In this document: positions 1-10,463 of the stretch, in pieces
How positions within the stretch are numbered: the stretch's first letter is position 1
How the letters are laid out: the number at the start of each line of letters is the position of its first letter
NCBI GenBank assembly: GCA_030737875.1
Contig: CM060915.1
Coordinates: 632,526,786 to 632,590,785 of the forward strand
Origin: Allium sativum
Lineage: Eukaryota > Streptophyta > Magnoliopsida > Asparagales > Amaryllidaceae
Direction: 5' to 3'
DNA: 64,000 nucleotides
Notes under the pieces: generated by a model
Told to the model about the DNA's origin: nothing
The model's database searches: none
Seen by the model: only the letters and a program-made list of their open reading frames with translations
Made by a program: the position numbers and the translations under genes

Positions 1-739
1 TCCAGTGACCGCAATAATACATGTCTAATGTGGGTGGTTGTTGCTTTAATGAATGAGTTAAAGCTAAGTCAGGAATGGTAGGGTTAAGTTAATTAAGGCA
101 ACACTTAACCAATACAACATGTTAACTAAACTGATGGGTTTGAACTCATGACAATGGTTGAAATATCTAGTAGGTGCAGAGAATATGGATATGAGTGTGA
201 TAGTATGATTAATTTATCTTGACTTATCCTATGTTACCTTATTTCCTTTTTATTGTCCTGTGTCCAGCTTATTCAAGTCATGGTTCTCTTATCAGTTTAC
301 ATGCTGAATAATCACTGGACTTACCAGACTTATGTCTGACCCCTTCCCCCTTCCAAGGTACCCAGGGAGGGAATAGCTCAGCTTAATTTGGACCGTTCAT
401 CTTTCCAATCTTGAAGACTCTGTGATGTATAGCTTGGAACCTCTTATCTTTGGCTATGGCTTTGGACACACTACTGCTTGGGGATTTATGCAGTTTTATT
501 TTGTTTTATGCTTCTTTATGTTATAATCAAGACAAATATTCTGATGTAATGATTTGGAAGTTTTTTTGAGACAGTTTGCTGTAATGTTTTTGTTATGAAC
601 CACGAATGAAATAAATTTAGTTTTCCGCTGCTTATATATATGTCTATCTTGTAAATTATCAGTGTCTTTTACCTATAATCCTCCACCAAAATTAAGGCAT
701 TCCCTTTGCGAGTGACCTTAACGGAGGTGGGGTGTTTCA
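1..739 (+). mobile_element. 3' part of a Ty3/gypsy LTR (window-edge fragment)
   Basis: This stretch aligns by eye with the last part of the LTR at 2062-5328 and of the LTR at 60628-63760. Shared landmarks are a 'CTGACC...CCAGGGAGGGAA' segment near 337-375, a 'TTCCGCTGC' segment near 625, and a terminus reading 'GGAGGTGGGGTGTT' near 723-736. One hairpin of the kind found in the other LTRs is present: GGTTAAGT at 82-89 faces ACTTAACC at 103-110. The end is TTTCA rather than the TTACA of the other two copies. No primer-binding site follows, so either the internal region has been deleted or two unrelated pieces are joined here. The 5' end lies outside the window. Confidence 0.7.
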
Positions 740-744
740 AGAAT

Positions 745-1530
745 TCTTGAAGATCTTTTAAGGCTGTGTATCCTAGACTTCAGAGGGACATGGAAAGAGC
801 ATCTTCCTTTAGTCGAGTTTGCCTATAATAACGTTATCAAGCTAGCATCGGCATAGCATCCTTCAAAGAATTGTACGGACGACCCTGTAGATCACCAACT
901 TGTTGGTGGGAGTCTACAGAAAGATTATTACTTGGACTAGATGGTTAGGGAAACGTCCGAAAAGATTGACCTTATTCGACGACGGATGAAGACAGCTCAA
1001 GATAGGCAGAAATCCTATGCAGACAAGAGAAGGAATGACCTCGAATTTGAAGTAAGAGACTTGGTTTTTATCAAAGTGTCACCTCTGAGGAATGTGGTTC
1101 CCTTCGGGTCAATAGGGAAGTTGGCACCTAGGTTTGTGGGACCATTTCCCATAACTGAGAGGATTGGCCAAATGATCTATAAAATAAAACTCCCAGACAA
1201 TCTATCCGGCGTTCATGATGTTTTCCACGTTTCCCATTTGCGGAAGTGTCTGCATGACACCATAGTAATCATTGAGCCGAGTGTGTTGGAAGAAGTTGAA
1301 GTGGAACAGGAGGCGACAGTCAGGCGAGTCCCTAACCGTATTGTTGGATCAGAAGTTAAGAAGCTACGCAATAAATATCAAGTTGCTAAAGGTTCAATGG
1401 GGAGATAACCCAGAGGATGCAACTTGGGAGACCGAAGACAAGATTCATTCTTCGTACCCTTTTCTTTTCAAGGGTATGATCTTAATTCCTTTTTCCAAAT
1501 CTTTATCAGTACTTGTTTCTATCATTTGAG
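745..1530 (+). pseudogene. Ty3/gypsy integrase C-terminus with chromodomain (broken)
   Basis: This is the end of a chromovirus pol gene. The integrase core's last part is seen at about 790-940 (WKEHLPLVEFAYNN, then a stop and frame changes). The longest open piece, 941-1408, carries the typical DRQKSYADKRR, DLVFIKVSP, LAPRFVGPFPI and GVHDVFHVSHLRKC motifs of the integrase C-terminal domain. The chromodomain signature (VQWGDNPEDATWETED then YPFLF) continues in another frame at about 1390-1470, so there is a frameshift near 1380. In this lineage the chromodomain directs integration into heterochromatin. The protein is clearly non-functional here because of stops and shifts and because protease, RT and RNase H are absent. 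The adjacent LTR at 2062 is its natural 3' LTR. Confidence 0.85.
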
Positions 1531-2061
1531 TATGTCCTATCAATAGTATTTTGAACCTTAAGATAGGAATCCTATGGATGTAAACATGTGTTTGAGACAT
1601 GTTATGTTTGATAGATGCAAGTGGATGCAAGTGTCTGCTAGTGGTCGTCCGTGGATGCATATACACACACATTAGGCGCTAGATCGGCTCAATCACTCTC
1701 ATACTGCATGTGGATGTGTGTGCATTTTTTTTTCTTTCATGGATGGAAATGGATGAATTAGCATATGGATGTTGCATTTGGACAAATGAGTATACACATA
1801 TATAGAGCTTACATGTTATAATAGGATTATTTGCATACATATTGGATTCATGGCACTAACATACATTGCATTAAAGAGGTCAACTAAATCAGTGGACCGC
1901 CTGATCTTCGCATTAGTATTGGGACATATACTCGTATAAGCATTAGCAAATTTTAAGGACAATAGATGCCTATGATTGGTGGATGAGTAGATGGATGATG
2001 GATGGTAGAATATATTCTTTTCAACTTAGAGATTTCGGGGACTCCTTTCAGTAGAGGAGAA
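1531..2061 (+). other. 3' untranslated segment and polypurine tract of the gypsy element
   Basis: No coding sequence is seen between the chromodomain end and the LTR. The last bases before the LTR, AGTAGAGGAGAA at 2050-2061, are purine-rich and placed as a polypurine tract, the primer for plus-strand DNA synthesis. The segment also carries loosely repeated GTGGATGCA motifs (about 1619-1660). Confidence 0.6.
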
Positions 2062-2350
2062 TGTAACACCCTGAATTTTTAACGATATTAAAGAGGATAA
2101 ATTAAAGAATAAATAATTAATATTCATAATTAGAGGAAACATACTGCACCATTGCGTTCGTCTTGAAATTCTGGTCAGGATAGACAATTGGGCTGCATAA
2201 AATGGACAACGTATAAAGAAGTTATAAGGGTTTTAAGTTTGTATACGCGCAGAAAGATTATATATATACACATGAGTCAGAGATGAGTTAGAATTTTATC
2301 CAGAATAGTTCGAATTTGAAAAATTTGTCAAGGCGACAAAAATCCCGCTC

Positions 2351-2421
2351 TAGGGGGTCGACCCCCCTAGAGGGGTGTCGACCTAGGGGTCGACCCACCC
2401 ACAGGGGTGTCGACACCCCTA
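2351..2421. repeat. GTCGAC palindrome cluster in the LTR
   Basis: Four GTCGAC hexamers lie at 2357-2362, 2377-2382, 2389-2394 and 2409-2414. They sit inside longer dyads such as AGGGGTGTCGACACCCCT (2403-2420, a perfect 18-bp palindrome). It lies about 295 bp into the LTR. A matching block at the same depth exists in the LTR at 60628. Confidence 0.85.
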
Positions 2422-3027
2422 GGGCTAACGTGGCACTCGGTTTCAGGGGGTCTGGCAGCTATATATATGTGTCTGATTCTCCTATTTTCTTCATTGGAAA
2501 TCATGGAGGCCATATGTTGCCGGTATACGAACTGAGATGGAACCGTTTTCTACAACAACGTACTTTGCAAATCAAATTCAGAAGTTCAAGATCTGTTCTT
2601 TCTCAATTCTTTAAACCTAACCCTGTGATTTCTAGTTGCTTTTAGGTTTAGATAAATAAAAGTAAATTATGAAAGACTATGATTTGGATATGCGTAAACC
2701 ATGAATTATGTTATTATCATATCTTATGCTATGTCATGATAGATCTATTTCTCTAGATCCCACTTCAATAATTTTATTCTACTGTTGTATTATTGTGGAT
2801 CCTAGTTTGTAACTATATTGTGGTTAATATAAATCTGTTAATTTGGACAGTTATATCATTGGATAGATCTAATCATTTATGTAAATCATGAACATATGTC
2901 ACCTTGAATTGGTTAGGATTGTATCTAAATCTTTATCTTAACGGTAACTTCTATGACTTACTATGATGTGGATTTTTGTAGATCTATTTCTAAATCAGTA
3001 GATCTAATTTATGTGGACATTGAAACT

Positions 3028-3291
3028 GTTAGATCTATTTTAACATCTAGATCTGAATTATGTGATCTAATTTATCACCTTGTATTATCATGTTAGATCT
3101 ATTTTAACATCTAGATCTAAATTATGTGATCTAATTTATCACCTTATGTTATCATGCTAGATCTATTTTAACATCTAGATCTGAATTATGTGATCTAATT
3201 TATCACCTTGTCTTATCATGTTAGATCTACTTTAACATCTAGATCTGAATTATGTGATCTAATTTGTCACCTTGTGTTATCATGTTAGACC
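3028..3291 (+). repeat. Tandem repeat, 64-bp unit, four copies
   Basis: Units begin at 3028, 3092, 3156 and 3220 with a fifth start at 3284. Each opens with a GTTAGATCT-like start (the third with GCTAGATCT) and contains AGATCTA...TAGATCT, a 7-bp inverted repeat, followed by TATGTGATCTAATTT. It lies about 1 kb inside the LTR that starts at 2062. Confidence 0.9.
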
Positions 3292-3763
3292 TAAACCGAT
3301 TGGGCATCTAAATTGCTAATTTAGATCTTACTATGCTTACTGTGACATCATAGTTATGTTAGAATCAATTGACTGCCAACCATTCATCAGTTTTATGTCC
3401 ATCTTGTTATGATGACAATTGCATGTCCATGGCAGTATGTATGTTTACTTTATTATCATGCTTGTTTATGTTTATGCCAAGATGACCACTTTGGTTATAT
3501 TCCCATTTTTTCCCTATTATCGTTTATGACTAGGCTATTGTCTAGTCTAGGCATGCTGCCAAATTTATGAGTGCGCTAGTTAAGGAGCAGGGGAAAAAGG
3601 GTTAATATTAGCATAATTTGAATATGAACATTTTTGGACATATAATTCAAATTATTGGGTAAAGTGGGTATTAACACCTATAAAAGGAAAGGTTTAATTA
3701 ATTGATTAATTAATTAAAAATGGAAGGTTTAGTAATTACAATTAGGAATTAAAATTGTACTTA

Positions 3764-3976
3764 TGACACGAGGTTAGGTTACATTAGTGGTGGAAGTCAG
3801 CTCGGACCCAACCGGCATATCCAGCAGCCACTAATGTTGAACCTAATGTAGGAGGTCTAAGTACGTAAATATGAATCGGGCTATGACACGAGGTTAGGCC
3901 CAACTGTGGAATACGTATGCCCGGTCCCGACCGACATATCCATCATCCACATGTTGTTGGCCTAATGTGGGAGGTC
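3764..3976 (+). other. Tandem pair of about 90-nt stem-loops
   Basis: Two units spaced 120 bp apart. Unit 1 pairs TTAGGTTACATTAGTGG (3774-3790) with CCACTAATGTTGAACCTAA (3828-3846). Unit 2 pairs TTAGGCCCAACTGTGG (3894-3909) with CCACATGTTGTTGGCCTAA (3947-3965). The loop keeps a CGGACCCAACCGGCATATCC-like core, and each unit starts GACACGAGG and ends AATGTRGGAGGTC. Equivalent pairs occur at 53222-53432 and 62260-62455. Confidence 0.8.
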
Positions 3977-4168
3977 TAGCCCATTATAAACCATAAATGG
4001 ACATGGCAAAGAATTGGACTACTTAACCTAAGTTAATCCATAAGGATTGTATGAACTTAAATTTAAGCGAGGGGTTAAGTAAATGTGGTTGAACAAAAGG
4101 GGTGGGTTAAGTAAATCTGAAGAGGGTGGGCAATATTCACATATAGGCCCACAAACTTAACCCGTTAA

Positions 4169-4313
4169 GGTTATGTAATTAAAGACACCTAGTGGTATAC
4201 ATAACCGGAGGAAATAATAAAGTTATGTAATTAAAGACACCCTTTAGGATAAGCATAACTAGTAGATATAAATAAGGCTATGTAATTAAAGACACCTAGT
4301 TGTATACATAGTC
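4169..4313 (+). other. Array of three short stem-loops
   Basis: Three hairpins share the loop ATTAAAGACACC but have different stems: GGTTATGTA/TACATAACC (4169-4206), AGTTATG/CATAACT (4221-4260) and GGCTATGTA/TACATAGTC (4276-4313). The stem changes mostly keep pairing. Confidence 0.75.
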
Positions 4314-5328
4314 AGTGAAAACCTAGTGGGGGATGCAAGACAAAGGGGAGAGCTTGTATCATATTGTGTGCGATCCATTTCAGTTAGTAACCTGGAGTAG
4401 GTATCAAACAAAGTACTCCGTACTAGGCGGAGAAGGGGCACACTTACTGATTGATTGTAAGAGATCCAAACGTGGAGGACGGTGTAGGCAGCGGAAACCG
4501 ACCGGGCCATGTGCGTGCTTGAGCCGGGCAGAGGGGAATAAGACGTCCGTGACACCTGTAGATATGGTTGTGCACAATATTACGACAAGGGGTTGCCACT
4601 TTAGGAAGTGATACCTCCTACTGTGGGGCCAGCACAAGGTATCTACGAGGGTTCGGGAGCTGATCGATCAGGGCAATAGTTAGGATACATTTGGACGTAT
4701 ACCTAAGTCTACCAGCTTATAGTTTAAGGGACCACCTCTTTTTGGATGTACTAGTAACAGTGCGGAGTAATCAGTAGAAGCATATACACCTTATCCTGTT
4801 TACCTTGTCACACCTGCCATTTATGTAGTGATCTGTCTTATCCACTTTATATGCCTATCGTGTTACTTTTATTTATTTACTGGCTAAAAGTAAATAGACT
4901 CGCCAAACTTTATGTCTGACCCTTTTTGTTTCTCCTTCTTTCATCTGTTTCCCTCCCTCCCTCAGGTTCTCAGGGAGGAAACACTCAGGCTTGACCGTGA
5001 TTCTGCTTATTTTGCTGGAGCTACTGATATGTATGGCTCAAGCTCCTATCCTTGTTGCTATGGCTATATTTTGTTCTTGGGGAATTTTATTTCTTTTATG
5101 CACTCTGATATTTATGACAAGATTGTGGTTTTTATGTTGTAATGGGCTTTTATATTTCATACAAATGATGTTTTGGACCACGGTATCTTATGATTAATAA
5201 AGTAGTTTTTATTCCGCTGCAAAATTTTATATCTGTCTTGTAATATTCTATGTCTGTTTAACTAAAACGCTTCACGAAACATAATGCATTCCCTTAGTGA
5301 ATGACATTAACGGATGTGGGGTGTTACA

Positions 5329-7263
5329 TAAACAAACCCATTTGATTTAGGATTAGATAGTGTGGGAACACCTTTTGTGAACTGTTCATGACATTTGAAA
5401 AGAGCGTAAGTTTCCCAAGGTGAATCATTTGGTAAATTTTAAACATACAACATCATTATTTGTCATTTTCTTGTATCTAATAAAAATAAACAATTTTCTT
5501 AAATCCATTAGTTTGTGACAATTAATTTTTAATCTCTACTACCACATGGTGCATATGGCTTCAATACTATGGATCACACCAAAGTTATCATTTATTTCGG
5601 GCATCAACTCATACCAAAAAAGGAATTCAAAACAAACCTCAAACTATTAAAGAGAACAATTTTGATAATGACAAACCAACGTACAAAAGATGTCCATCAA
5701 TGAGCATGTCATAGTATAAACGGTCCAGTTATGATAATTATCACTACGCAATGACAAAATATCAAAGAAGTGACCATCATGTACTTTATGCACAATATAA
5801 CATAAAGTTATTTCAACAAATAGGTAATATTCAAATAATGAACGAGAAATGGACAATATGAGAAGAGAAATCACACACAAAGATTAATAAAAGTGATATA
5901 ACCAATTTGAATTAGACTTCTATTTCCAAGTCAAAACAAAATCATTAGACATACTATCACATAATAGAAAGTGCACACATGATTATATTATGTACTTGAA
6001 AAAATGTCAACAAAAGAAAAGCACTACCTCCAAAAACATCCCAATTTTCAAAGTCTTGTGAAGTAGTTTGACTGACAATGAAAGTTTGATGATGAAGTGA
6101 ACCAAAGACAAGGTGAGGATAAACAAATAGATCCGCCGATTACCTGAAATGAAGCTCAAACTAAAGCAAAAACCATCAGGTTCAAGTTAGGAGCACAGCA
6201 GATTAGGGTAAATAGGTTTAAATCTATATTGTAAATGAGAGACCTAGAAAAATTACATTGAATAAAAACAAAGGAGAATACTACATGTCAAAAATTACCT
6301 CAAATAAATCATATAAAGGTGGAAAAAGCCGAATGGGTAAATGCATAAAGGAAGAAATGAAAACTGCATGTCAATAATTACCTCAAACAAATGAAGGACT
6401 AAAGGTGAAATAATTTTGTTTATCTTTTAGTAAATAAATGTTATCCTTAACACATCCTGTTAGAGTACATGTTTACACAAATAATGAACATATTTGACAA
6501 TGAGGCTTTTGAGCTTGAGAATACATGTGGCATGTCCCTAAAGGGAGATGAGAGAAAGCTTCATAGCTAATCGTTCTATAATCTGTATTAACTAGTGTGT
6601 AACCCTTGCATTACACACTGTAATGCTATTAAAAACAATATTTAAAATATATTTACAGTTAAAATTAGAACTTTTTTAGCAGTACATGATAAACATACTG
6701 AAATAACGGAAGTTTAAAACGATATGCAATGCTCAAATGCACAGTAGGAGATTGCAATTCACATATTATTATCAGAATTATTGTATGATACATATATATA
6801 GATGAAAAAAAATGAATTTTTCATTTTTGTTAATATATATATATATATATATGTATGTATATATATATATATGGATTTATAATAAAATAACGAATATATG
6901 TAAGTGGATTTATAATAAAATAACGAATATTATGTGATTGGATATATTTAAATATTTTAAATCGGTTGTATTCTTAGCTAATTAGATGTATGGAGTTGAA
7001 TGTTAGATACTAGGGAAACATGAGAAGAGCTATGTATGTAAGCACACTTTAGAAGAACATCTTATGATTAACTTACCTGCACATGAACTTCTATTCATTA
7101 TATGAGGTTTCAATTAATAAACATTTTTTTTACTTTTAAAGCTAATCATAAGTTTTGCATTGTTGAGAGAGTAAGGAGTGCCATGTTTAAAACTTAAATA
7201 ATTACCAAAAAATTATATAGCGTTAATTTGAGTTTAATGAGTTCGGTAAGTTTTAATATCATC
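5329..7263. other. AT-rich intergenic stretch without a supported gene
   Basis: No open frame resembles a known protein. A (TA)n microsatellite lies at about 6834-6871. A 26-bp direct duplication (TGGATTTATAATAAAATAAC...) lies at about 6871-6896 and 6904-6929. The segment GTGTGTAA...TTACACAC near 6596-6620 is a small inverted repeat. Confidence 0.6.
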
Positions 7264-8440
7264 AACATATAATTTTTTTTGGCAAGGCCAACCGGTTTTT
7301 AAAGTGTCTTTAACACTTTTCTCATTATAACAAATAACAAGTACAAAATAATAAAGGAGATTGGTTGATTCGATCTGCTATATACATTGCCTAAACTGAA
7401 CATATACACCACGTAAGGTGAAACAACTAGTTACTATAAAAGCAAAAAATACAACGTAAGTGCTGCCAGGCAGTCACAACACACTAACAAGTGTTATAAA
7501 ACAATCACTTAAGCTTAGGCAACAAGCTGTCTTGAAATTCACACCCAATAGTAAGCCAAGTCTTCACCACATCTCAGCACCAACTTTCATATAGCAACAT
7601 CCACCACAAAGCAGCACAATCATCAGTAATACATGAATCAAAAGAACTCTGTATCTCCAAACAACAGGCAACACAGAGGTTCCAGTGTATCAAGTCACAA
7701 GCTACAACAAGTTTCCTCCTTAAACTCACATACAGTTATCTCTTAAAAGATTAACAAACCTAGTAATAAGAACCTTGGAGCCAAACTTTAATATATTGTG
7801 ACCACAGCACCTTCCAAGCACGTAGTGCACACCCTAACACCATAACAACTCCCACCAGATTCACGAATGAAGACACAGTTACAAACAAATTAACCATAAT
7901 AGAAACAACTATAAGCAAGAACTCCAACATAAGTCGGAATTCATGTAAAACACAAGAACCAACCAAATGCAATAGCAGGAAACAAGCCAAACCAACCACA
8001 CCGACCAACAAAACACAAACTGAAAAAGAAGAAACGCATCAGCATGTCCCCTTGGTGATCTGAACCCTAAGGTCTGCCTTTCGGTGGTTCAGATCTAGAT
8101 CAGTGCGAAGGAAGGAGCGGGGATTGCAAGTTAATAGTTACCTATGTTAGACTGTGTTAGAGCGACACAGTGAGCCCACCGCATGAAGTATTATTGCATG
8201 GGATAGAAGTTGAGTAGTCAAAGACGAAGTAAAAGGCGAGAGTGGCAAAAACGAATATGATGGACTTAGGGTTTTGAAAAAAAAGAGCCAAAACACTAGA
8301 AGGCAAAAGCTATCTAAGGGAAAGAGTGGAGGGAAGGAGAAGTGTGAAGTTGAAGAAAGGCAGAATGCAAGAAACGAAGCGAAGGGGCTAGAAAGGGTGA
8401 TGAAGAAAGAAACCGATTTAGATAGTTGCCATTGGAGGGA
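7264..8440 (-). mobile_element. Possible non-LTR retroelement remnant (3' tail on - strand)
   Basis: Read on the - strand, this stretch ends in ...ACCGGTTGGCCTTGCC followed by an A-run (plus-strand 7268-7290). The same tail, on the same strand, is seen again at 29247-29340 with scattered differences. A shared 3' end with an A-tail in two places suggests a LINE- or SINE-like retroelement. The interior holds a short hydrophobic open frame (7760-8011, - strand) that I do not recognise and do not call as a gene. The left limit is good; the right limit (about 8440) is a guess based on a pyrimidine-rich, 5'-UTR-like start. Confidence 0.4.
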
Positions 8441-8473
8441 GTGGTAGATTTAGAAAGGTAAATTTACAGTTTT

Positions 8474-8922
8474 TGTAACAACCCGCACCTCCGTTTATGC
8501 AAGATATTGTCCCCAACTTGGCCACCGTATAGGTGTGGGGTTTTATTCCTCAAAAGACCTCAGCGTTAGTAAGAGATGGGATCTACTATATAAGTACCCA
8601 CTTCACACAGGCTTCCATGATGTGGGACTTAGGGGTATTACATTCTCCCCTCCTACAGAGTCCAACGTCCCCGTTGGCTCACAAAAACCTCACCCAAGCG
8701 TTGTGGTCCACATAGGAGCCACAATTCCGGCTGTGTATTGGCTCTGATACCACTGTAACAACCTGCACCTCTGTTCACACAAGATATTGTCCCCAACTTA
8801 GCCACCGTATAGGTGTGGGGTTTTATTCCTCAAAAGGCCTCGGCGTTAATAAGAGATGGGCTCTACTATATAAGTACCCACTTCACACAGGCTTCCACGA
8901 TATGGGACTTAGGGGTGTTACA
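8474..8922 (-). mobile_element. TRIM: miniature LTR retrotransposon, complete
   Basis: Two 169-bp direct repeats, 8474-8642 and 8754-8922, both begin TGTAACAACC and end in TTACA. They flank a 111-bp internal region. Adjoining the right repeat, 8740-8752 reads GGCTCTGATACCA, which on the - strand is TGGTATCAGAGCC, the primer-binding site for initiator-methionine tRNA. The element therefore reads on the - strand. Perfect 5-bp target duplications GTTTT flank it (8469-8473 and 8923-8927). There is no coding capacity, as expected for TRIMs, which depend on enzymes of other elements. Interior words AGATATTGTCC and GATGTGGGAC match what I recall of widespread plant TRIM LTRs. The short open frames inside it are not genes. 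Confidence 0.93.
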
Positions 8923-9554
8923 GTTTTACAACTAAGTATGATTATCAACATATTAATTTATAATGAGAATGTCTACATAACCAATTTTTTATTAGATTAA
9001 TACATGCTTCAACATCCTAATATTCTAAAGTATTAATTTATCCTTTAAAAATTGTAAAGAAACGAAATTTTGTAATGCAACAAATTTTTGAGATACATGA
9101 ATTATAAATTTAAAAAAAAATTACTGCTTATGTTCACATTTTATATTATGTGATTCATTTATCTTTATATATGAATATATGTAACAATTTTATCATATTT
9201 GCTGATAGATATGAGTGTTGTATACATACTTAAATTGGTGTATTTTAAGATTTATTAGATGAGTTAATGAACAATAGTTAGTTGAGTGAGATATGGTTAA
9301 ATAGTGGAAATCAGGGATGTATCCTTCTTTTGTAAACTTATTTGAAGGTTTTGTAAGTAATTATGAAAATTTAAAATATAGGAGTTTAAAGTTAAAAATT
9401 GCAATGCTTGGTAACTTTATTGAGATAAACGAATTTCAAAATAAATTTGTTATTTTTTTATGTATACTATTTAGTGAATATTAGATTTAGGTCTGTAACA
9501 CAAACTTAATAAAGAAAGCTCCTTCTCAAAAGAAGATTGTAAGTTAGGTTCTTT

Positions 9555-9840
9555 GAATAATTGCATATAATTATGAAATTATTTGGTGAATAATTACATA
9601 TATTTATACATATCAAAAAATTGCATAAATGTCTGTAATTATTCAATGAATAATTATAGATATTTCGGCAAATTTTTTTGGTGAATAATTGTGGGAATAT
9701 CCGCAAAATTTCATTGAATAATTGCGGAAACATCCGCAAATTTTCGTTAAATAATTACAGAAATTTTCACAGTTGTTGGATATAATTGCATAAATGTTCG
9801 AAATCATTCACTGAATAATTACATAAATTTATACAATTAT
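9555..9840. repeat. Degenerate repeat of GAATAATT units
   Basis: Five or more irregular units built on 'TGAATAATT...CGGAAATATCCGCAAA' follow one another. The words GCGGAAACATCCGC and GGGAATATCC make small dyads. The flank at 9893-9915 (CTATTTTGAAACTTAATAGG) resembles the end of the foldback element at 25335-26390, so this may be a decayed relative. No gene is seen from 8930 to 10278. Confidence 0.5.
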
Positions 9841-10278
9841 TAGTTTAATTTCAGGAATCAAATTTACATATTTTAATGTTAATGAGGTTTTGTCTATTTT
9901 GAAACTTAATAGGGACTTTAGTCAAACTGTCCCTACAATTTATGCTATGTGATCTATGTATCTTTCCATGCAAATAGAAATTTTGTTTTATCAGTTTATT
10001 GATGTTACTATGTTATATTATTGAAGTTGTCATATTTAAGGATTTACATAACGTACCAAATGTTATTTAAGTAAGCTTATCAAATGGTTTGAATTTTCAA
10101 TTTCATAATTAATTTTAATATACAAACTTAATTATAAAATATTAACAGAGAATAAAGAAGATATTTATGAATTATCGTTAAAAAAAAGAGTAAAAGTGTG
10201 CATTTAATTATCAACTGACATTAGTAAGTTTAGTATAATGGCTACAAAGTGATCTTACATATATACATGGGGCGGCTA

Positions 10279-10421
10279 TTTGGATACAAAATTAGACACA
10301 AATAGAGAGATACAATGCCTCAACCGTTGGATCATGTCTTTATATGGAGAAATGGAATTTATGGGGTGATCCAACGGTGCAAATCGATTGTCACAATTTG
10401 TGTCAAATTTTGTGTCTAAAT
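10279..10421. mobile_element. MITE with about 53-bp terminal inverted repeats
   Basis: The left arm (TTGGATACAAAATTAGACAC..., 10280 on) and the reverse complement of the right arm (TTTAGACACAAAATTTGACA...) align through to a perfect CCGTTGGATC/GATCCAACGG pair around a short centre. There is no coding capacity. A similar truncated piece lies in intron 4 of the CKX gene (31683-31780). Confidence 0.65.
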
Positions 10422-10463
10422 TAACCTTCCCATATATATATATATATATATATATAGTGCATA

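Larger units (their letters stand above)
2062..5328 (+). mobile_element. Complete 3.3-kb LTR of a Ty3/gypsy element
   Basis: It begins TGTAACACCC directly after a polypurine tract and ends GGGGTGTTACA, a TG...CA LTR. It is homologous over its ends to the LTR at 60628-63760, which is followed by a primer-binding site. At 3267 bp it is long for an LTR; Del/Tekay-type chromoviruses are known for LTRs of this size. It contains, in order, a GTCGAC palindrome block, a 64-bp tandem repeat, a pair of similar stem-loops and a triplet of smaller stem-loops (listed separately). The 5 bases after it are TAAAC; the matching 5' copy of the target duplication lies outside the window. Short open frames inside (such as 2316-2645) have no recognisable family and are taken as chance. 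Confidence 0.85.

Noticed and set aside
3028..3291. Regular repeats that could suggest a CRISPR array
   Set aside because: The units are contiguous 64-bp copies without unique spacers, in plant LTR DNA.
7760..8011. 83-residue hydrophobic - strand frame
   Set aside because: Could be a membrane protein, but it lies within a probable retroelement tail and shows no known motif.
8533..9000. Two similar 60-70-residue frames
   Set aside because: They are read through the two LTRs of the TRIM and are similar only because the LTRs are repeats.
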